A stretch of DNA of 6,584 nt from DASYSA01 sp036003885 (GTDB lineage Bacteria > Acidobacteriota > Blastocatellia > UBA7656), in contig DASYSA010000543.1 of NCBI GenBank assembly GCA_036003885.1, positions 1 to 6,584 of the forward strand. The letters are read 5' to 3'. Under the pieces are notes generated by a model, which was not told the origin of the DNA, did not search any database, and worked only from the letters and a program-made list of their open reading frames with translations. How positions within the stretch are numbered: the first letter of the stretch is position 1; each line of letters opens with the position of its first letter. Position numbers and translations under genes: made by a program. This document shows, one piece after another, positions 1 to 4,142 of the stretch.

Positions 1-2139
1 CGCGCCGACGAGGTGATCTCCTACACTTCTTACACGTACACCGAGTATGGGCTAGCCGCGATCCTCTTCGCTCTTCTATCGATCACAGTCTTACACGAGT
101 TCGCACATGGCCTCGCCTGTAAGCACTTCGGCGGCGAGGTGCGAGAGATGGGCGTGCTGATGGTCTTCTACGTGCTGCCGGCCTTTTATTGCAATGTTAC
201 CGACATCCATCGCATCGGACGAAAACGTGAGCGGCTATGGGTCATCTTCGCGGGCATCTATTGGCAACTGGTCGTCAGCGCGGCCGGAGCGCTCATCTGG
301 CTCATTGCCACCCCATTCACCCTTGTTTCAGACTTCGCGTTCCTGATTCTACTTGGTGGGACGTTTAATATTCTCATCAACTGCAATCCTCTTATCAAAC
401 TTGACGGCTACTACGCCCTCACCCAGTTGTTGGGAGTGGAGAACCTCCAGGCGCGATCCTCCGAGTACACTCGCTCGCTCATCGGCCGGCTGCTTGGCAA
501 CCGTGGCGTGGCTCGAAGCGCGCCTGCCGACCGACCACTTCTTTACGTGAGCTACTGGCTATGTTCGATTGCGTACTCGGTCGCCTTGATCTGGTTCATC
601 CTGGCCTGGATGGGCCGAGGGCTGATGGACGGTCTCGGGCTCCTGGGCGTAGTGCTCACGGTGCTGCTGGCAGGCTTGTTGACGGAACGGTGGTGGAAGC
701 CGCTGCTGTCCGGCGCCTATCGAGCAGCTGCCTCGCATCTTGTTTCGAAGAGCGCTCGTCAATCGAAATCCAACACGGGGGTATTGAATATGTCAGCAGC
801 GCAACCAGCTATCGAGAAGGTAGACCGCGATCAAACTCTGCATCAGACGACTCGCACGTGGCCGAGGCGCTCAGCGATAGTCAAGACATCCATCGTGCTC
901 GTTGCGATCGGGGTGCTTGTCGCCCCGTGGGAGGCCTCGACCGGGAGTGATTGTGCCCTGCTTCTGCCACCTGGGCGCGAGGGCGTTGCCAGAGCGAACA
1001 CTGATGCCGTGTTGACTGAGATCTACGTTCAGCCTGGCGACGCGGTCAACCAGGGCGCCCGACTGGCCCGGTTGTCGAACCCTGAGATAGAAGATCGACT
1101 CACTCAACTCAATGCCGAGATAACGCGCCTTGATACGAACACCTCCCGTATCGAAGAAGAACTGCGGGTGAGAAGCGAGATGTTGCTTTCTGCAAATTTC
1201 ACCGAGCTCGAGCGCCGAAGATTGGCGAACGAGCTAAAGGGGGAAGCGGTCTCAATCGCCGGATGGCAGGGCGGCCCCCAAGGACGTAGTGATACGGATA
1301 AAACCGAGTCGCCGCGTCCCCCCGCCTCCGGCCCGCTTCCTGCCGCCCTGGCGGTACTCGACTCTGAAATAGATCTCAAGATGACGCAGCTCGACCACAA
1401 CCGGCGCGAGGCGGCGCGGTACAAGAAGCTTGTGGATCAGGGACTTCTGGGGGACCAGGAATACGATCGGGCAGTTGCCGCCATGCGAGTAACCGAAAAA
1501 GAGCTTCAAGGCGCTCGGGCGCGTTTGGAAGCTGCAATGGTTGAGCATCGCCGTGTCACCAGCGGAGCTCAGACCAGTTCACTCGTCGCCGAGACCGAGT
1601 CGCGTGCAGCCCGTTCCAACTTCGAAGCCCTCATCGCAGAGCTGCACGCCAACCGCCAGCAACTCGAGTCCCTCCGCCAGAGGCACGACCTGCTTCAACG
1701 CGAGTACGATGGGATGAGCGTTGTGGCTCCTCGATCTGGGGTCGTGCTGGGCGAAGACCTCCAAAAGATGATAGGCCGCCGCTACGGCCGAGGCGAAGAG
1801 ATTTGCCGCGTAGGCCAACTAGAGCGGTTCCTGCTGCGCATTGAGGTGAACGAGCGCGAAATTGCAAACGTGCGCCTCGATAGCCCGGTCCGATTCAAAC
1901 TGAAGACGGTTGCAGGCCGCACCTTCACCGGCGTCGTGTCGAAGATCAATGCCGAGCCCACCGTCAACCAGAACGGCCAGAAGTTCTACCCCGTAGAAGT
2001 GTCGGTCGAGAACTCGGATGGTCTCTTGAGACCAGGAATGACCGGGTTTGCTCGAATCAGTTTCGGCCGTCAGTCGATCGGTTTGATTGTCGCGGACAAG
2101 CTTTGGCAAGCGCTGCGACCGGAGTTGTGGCTGTTCTAG
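1..2139 (+). CDS. M50 zinc metallopeptidase fused to HlyD-type periplasmic adaptor (5' end outside window)
   Basis: The frame is open from base 1. A GTG at 13 is the first possible start, but it falls just before the catalytic helix, so the real start is probably upstream. Residues are numbered from that GTG. The membrane half (about 1-225) has some six hydrophobic segments. It contains the zinc motif HEFAH (28-32) and the second M50 motif NPLIKLDGYY (125-134), with Asp131 as the expected third ligand, so the site looks intact. A linker and one more membrane segment (about 288-304) lead into a HlyD-like part: first lipoyl-like half (about 325-360), coiled coils (about 360-415 and 448-565) split by a Gly/Pro-rich linker (417-446), second lipoyl half with VVAPRSGVVL (570-579), then a beta-barrel region to about 690. 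The family resembles 'putative peptide zinc metalloprotease' proteins of the YydH type, which often sit beside peptide exporters. A role in export or processing of a peptide is inferred; substrate and partners are not visible. Confidence 0.88.
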   Translation, partial: RADEVISYTSYTYTEYGLAAILFALLSITVLHEFAHGLACKHFGGEVREMGVLMVFYVLPAFYCNVTDIHRIGRKRERLWVIFAGIYWQLVVSAAGALIWLIATPFTLVSDFAFLILLGGTFNILINCNPLIKLDGYYALTQLLGVENLQARSSEYTRSLIGRLLGNRGVARSAPADRPLLYVSYWLCSIAYSVALIWFILAWMGRGLMDGLGLLGVVLTVLLAGLLTERWWKPLLSGAYRAAASHLVSKSARQSKSNTGVLNMSAAQPAIEKVDRDQTLHQTTRTWPRRSAIVKTSIVLVAIGVLVAPWEASTGSDCALLLPPGREGVARANTDAVLTEIYVQPGDAVNQGARLARLSNPEIEDRLTQLNAEITRLDTNTSRIEEELRVRSEMLLSANFTELERRRLANELKGEAVSIAGWQGGPQGRSDTDKTESPRPPASGPLPAALAVLDSEIDLKMTQLDHNRREAARYKKLVDQGLLGDQEYDRAVAAMRVTEKELQGARARLEAAMVEHRRVTSGAQTSSLVAETESRAARSNFEALIAELHANRQQLESLRQRHDLLQREYDGMSVVAPRSGVVLGEDLQKMIGRRYGRGEEICRVGQLERFLLRIEVNEREIANVRLDSPVRFKLKTVAGRTFTGVVSKINAEPTVNQNGQKFYPVEVSVENSDGLLRPGMTGFARISFGRQSIGLIVADKLWQALRPELWLF

Positions 2140-2153
2140 TCTGAAACCGCCGA

Positions 2154-2242
2154 AGCGCCAGCCACGAATCACACGAATTCCATGAATCTTACACGGATTG
2201 TTAGTGAACATTCGTGGGATTCGTGTAATTCGTGGCTGCGCT
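2154..2242. repeat. Imperfect palindrome built from 9-nt CACGAAT-type units
   Basis: The left arm (2154-2194) and right arm (2204-2242) are near reverse complements around a loop of 9 nt (2195-2203). In the outer 34 versus 33 nt there are three mismatches and one single-base gap. Weaker matching extends outward to about 2146 and 2250. Each arm is a run of 9-nt units with an ACGAAT core (CCACGAATC, ACACGAATT, CCATGAATC), so the element is both periodic and palindromic. It starts 14 nt after the stop codon at 2139. As RNA it would form a long hairpin, but there is no T-run after it, so it is not a standard intrinsic terminator. I recall similar CACGAAT-rich dispersed repeats between genes in environmental bacterial genomes; copy number here cannot be judged from one window. 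It may act as a 3' end stabiliser, a transcription barrier or a miniature mobile repeat. Confidence 0.85.
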
Positions 2243-2307
2243 TTACCGGTGATTGCCAAACCAGTCCATTCTTGATCACACCCACCTTAACTCACTCATC
2301 GACAAAC

Positions 2308-2337
2308 TTGCGCATACTCAACGGCATTCTATATCAT
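2308..2337 (+). promoter_or_regulatory. Candidate sigma-70 promoter for the exported protein gene
   Basis: TTGCGC (2308-2313) is followed after 18 nt by TATCAT (2332-2337), which matches five of six bases of the -10 consensus. An overlapping reading is TATATC at 2330-2335 with a 16-nt spacer. Transcription would begin near 2344, giving a leader of about 15 nt that still contains the AGGAG at 2351. The -35 match is only three of six, so this is a prediction from pattern and position. Confidence 0.35.
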
Positions 2338-2350
2338 GCCTGTTATCACG

Positions 2351-2355
2351 AGGAG
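2351..2355 (+). promoter_or_regulatory. Ribosome binding site AGGAG
   Basis: AGGAG lies 3 nt before the ATG at 2359. The spacing is short, but this is the best Shine-Dalgarno match in the gap. It supports starting the gene at 2359 rather than at the in-frame ATG at 2182, which lies inside the palindrome and would add 59 residues with no protein-like character. Confidence 0.6.
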
Positions 2356-2358
2356 TTT

Positions 2359-2907
2359 ATGAGATCTACCCGAGCGACGAGCTTTTCAAGTGTAGCCGCG
2401 TTATGTCTGCTGATTCTAACTTTCGGGCCGATGCAAGGGAGAGCAATTGCCGCTACCCTAAGGGCCGCCCAGGGAACTCACAAACCAGCGACGACCGCGC
2501 GGTTCTCGTTGGATCAAAGCATGGAGAGTACGACCGACTTTGCGCTGATTCTCTCCGATGGAGAGGAGACATCTGTTTCCGGTATGTTCTTCATCGACCA
2601 GCTCTACAATTTTCGCGACCTGTTGTTTGAGGCCAAAAAGTTTGCGTTCACGGAAGAGGCGGTTGGCAAGGACGAACCTATCACTACGCGCTTCTCCAAC
2701 AAGGAAGAGCGCGCGTTCACGATCGATGTCTCGAAACGTGGGAACCAGTCGCAATTCTTCGTTACGATCAAGACGCTGATCGGTCAACTGACGGTCAATG
2801 CCGGGACCGTGAGTCGCAGCGATAAGAGAGAAGAAGGGCTTCTGTTTGAAATGCTGAAGCGAGTACAGCTGATGATCGCAAAATCGACCGGCCAACCGAT
2901 TAAGTAA
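2359..2907 (+). CDS. Exported protein of unknown function (182 aa)
   Basis: I do not recognise a family. The start at 2359 has AGGAG just upstream and gives a typical signal peptide: basic N-terminus (Arg2, Arg5), hydrophobic core at about residues 12-24, and an AIA-A site that predicts cleavage after residue 31. A C at residue 16 lies inside the hydrophobic core without a convincing lipobox, so a lipoprotein is unlikely. The mature part of about 150 residues has no cysteine and no membrane segment. It is rich in charged residues and alternates strand-like stretches (DFALILSDGEE, SQFFVTIKTLIGQLTVNAG) with helix-like ones (NFRDLLFEAKKFAF, EGLLFEMLKRVQLMIAKS), which suggests a small alpha/beta domain in the periplasm or outside. 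It lies between the M50-HlyD gene and a glycosyltransferase gene but is separated from both by likely transcription signals, so its neighbours say little about its role. Confidence 0.75.
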   Translation: MRSTRATSFSSVAALCLLILTFGPMQGRAIAATLRAAQGTHKPATTARFSLDQSMESTTDFALILSDGEETSVSGMFFIDQLYNFRDLLFEAKKFAFTEEAVGKDEPITTRFSNKEERAFTIDVSKRGNQSQFFVTIKTLIGQLTVNAGTVSRSDKREEGLLFEMLKRVQLMIAKSTGQPIK

Positions 2908-2946
2908 CCCCGTGCGCGCAGTCTTGACATCGTTCGGTAAGCACAA

Positions 2947-2975
2947 TTGACAGAGGTCGGGCAGTCAAATATGCT
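2947..2975 (+). promoter_or_regulatory. Candidate sigma-70 promoter with near-leaderless start
   Basis: TTGACA (2947-2952) matches the -35 consensus fully and is followed after exactly 17 nt by TATGCT (2970-2975), four of six matches to TATAAT. The start of transcription would fall near 2982, about 3 nt before the ATG at 2985. A second perfect TTGACA lies upstream at 2924-2929 with no good -10 partner. Confidence 0.5.
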
Positions 2976-2984
2976 CTGGACGGC

Positions 2985-3911
2985 ATGAATTCGGACCCCA
3001 AGGTCGCAGTCGTCGTCATCAGCCACGACACTAAGGACCTGTTATTGGAATGCCTGTCCTCGGTCTTCGAGAGCGCGTCCAACGATGACATCGAAACCGT
3101 GGTGGTCGACAATGCCTCGAAGGACGGAAGCCACGAAGCTGTCTGTAGAGCCTATCCGCAAGTCATCGCGATTCGCAATCAGGCCAACCGTGGCTTCGGC
3201 GCAGCGTGCAATCAGGCAATCACGGCCACGGCGGCCCCTTTCATCCTGCTTCTAAACAGCGACGCGCGGTTAACCCCGGAGGGATTCGGGGCCCTCCTGG
3301 AGTGTATGCAGGCCAACGATACCTGCGGAGCGGCCGGCTGTCTCATGTTTAGCGCCGAAGGGGCGCCGGTCGTCAACACCAGAAACTTTCTCACGGCGCT
3401 CAATCAGCCTCTTGAACAATCCGGCCTCACAGGCAGAATAGGTTTACGCAGTCTGCGGAGGACACATCGTCCCACTCATGGAGTGAACCTCCTCGACTGT
3501 ACTGTGGACTGGATAGATGGTGCTTGCTTGATGCTCAGACGAGCGGCGCTTGAACAGGCCGGTCTGTTCGACGAGCGCTTTTTCATGTACTCGGAAGATG
3601 AGGACCTGTGCTTTAGACTCAGAAGGCATGGATGGTCAATCTGTCATTCCGCGCACGGCTCGGCAGTTCATCACGGAGGAGCATCGACAGCGCAAAACAG
3701 ACTCGAAATGCTCCGCCAATTCTATTACAGTCAGATGCTCTTCCTTTTGAAGCACCGCGGCCGCGCCTCAGTCGCCCTCTATGCAGGCGCGATGAAGACG
3801 GTCCTGTTCTTCAAACGTCTTATTCCGGTTCCCCGGAAGGGATCTCGCGAAGAACTCGCTGAGCGACTCATCGCTCTGAGACGAGCGCGGAAAGCCCAGG
3901 CAGGCCAATAG
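2985..3911 (+). CDS. Family 2 glycosyltransferase, rhamnosyltransferase-like (308 aa)
   Basis: This is a GT-A fold glycosyltransferase that would transfer a sugar from a nucleotide-sugar donor at the cytoplasmic face of the inner membrane. The N-terminal strand VAVVVISHDT is followed by VVVDNASKDGS (Asp42 in the nucleotide-binding part), NRGFGAACN, and LLLNSDA with N91-S92-D93 as the DXD-type metal site. Next come DWIDGACLMLRR (175-186) and ERFFMYSEDEDLCFRLRRHGW, whose acidic cluster E204-D207 is where the catalytic base is expected. The last 60 residues hold a hydrophobic, basic stretch (about 262-285) and a charged tail, suiting peripheral membrane attachment. About 300 residues is normal for WbbL-like rhamnosyltransferases, but donor and acceptor cannot be read from sequence. 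A role in O-antigen, capsule or other surface glycan is inferred. No other polysaccharide genes are in the window. No Shine-Dalgarno sequence precedes the ATG, which fits the promoter predicted just upstream. Confidence 0.92.
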   Translation: MNSDPKVAVVVISHDTKDLLLECLSSVFESASNDDIETVVVDNASKDGSHEAVCRAYPQVIAIRNQANRGFGAACNQAITATAAPFILLLNSDARLTPEGFGALLECMQANDTCGAAGCLMFSAEGAPVVNTRNFLTALNQPLEQSGLTGRIGLRSLRRTHRPTHGVNLLDCTVDWIDGACLMLRRAALEQAGLFDERFFMYSEDEDLCFRLRRHGWSICHSAHGSAVHHGGASTAQNRLEMLRQFYYSQMLFLLKHRGRASVALYAGAMKTVLFFKRLIPVPRKGSREELAERLIALRRARKAQAGQ

Positions 3912-3973
3912 AGCAACCCAGAGATAAATCTTAGACGTCCAACCATGTCTCCATAACTAGAACCGGTACCGTC

Positions 3974-3996
3974 AACCGACATAGCGAGCGGTTTTT
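3974..3996 (+). terminator. Weak intrinsic-terminator-like hairpin
   Basis: AACCG (3974-3978) can pair with CGGTT (3989-3993) over a loop of 10 nt, and a run of five T follows at 3992-3996. The stem is only 5 bp, so this is weak. It lies 62 nt after the glycosyltransferase stop, a sensible place for the end of that transcript. Confidence 0.3.
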
Positions 3997-4060
3997 GATC
4001 TATCGTGCGTTTTTGCAGGTTTAATAGAGTATTGACTTCGTGCAGAGTCCATTCAAAGAT
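3995..4060 (+). promoter_or_regulatory. Weak promoter candidates upstream of the metallopeptidase
   Basis: Two possible sigma-70-like pairs are seen. One is TTGATC (3995-4000), 19 nt, TTTAAT (4020-4025), with a good -10 but long spacer. The other is TTGACT (4032-4037), 17 nt, AAAGAT (4055-4060), with a good -35 and poor -10. Either would give an untranslated leader of about 75-110 nt. The remaining part of the 3912-4142 gap shows no gene or clear repeat. Confidence 0.22.
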
Positions 4061-4130
4061 AAACGCAGGCTGTATTTTGTGACCCCCAAAGGTTGTAACG
4101 GTTTTCTTACTGGCCCATGAGCCCATAAAT

Positions 4131-4135
4131 AAGGA
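4131..4135 (+). promoter_or_regulatory. Ribosome binding site AAGGA
   Basis: AAGGA lies 7 nt before the ATG at 4143, an ideal spacing. It favours this start over the in-frame ATG at 4173 (residue 11), which has no comparable site and would shorten the basic N-region of the signal peptide. Confidence 0.6.
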
Positions 4136-4142
4136 TCTCAGT

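Noticed and set aside
776..792. Internal start at ATG 790 preceded by a G-run, which could yield a separate HlyD-only protein
   Set aside because: The frame is continuous with the membrane protease half, the spacing and G-run are poor evidence for initiation, and fused forms are known in this family.
2154..2242. Palindrome as a CRISPR array or integron-type attachment site
   Set aside because: There are no regularly spaced repeats with unique spacers, and no cas or integrase gene is present in the window.
2154..2242. Palindrome as an ordinary intrinsic terminator
   Set aside because: The stem is far longer than usual, AT-containing throughout, and no T-run follows the right arm.
1819..2259. 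Reverse-strand open frame of 146 codons across the end of the M50-HlyD gene and the palindrome
   Set aside because: It overlaps a well-supported gene, and its RITRI-like N-terminal residues are simply translated CACGAAT repeat units.
2182..2358. In-frame N-terminal extension of the exported protein, starting at the ATG at 2182
   Set aside because: It starts inside the palindrome, has no ribosome binding site, and would bury the signal peptide behind 59 residues of unlikely protein.
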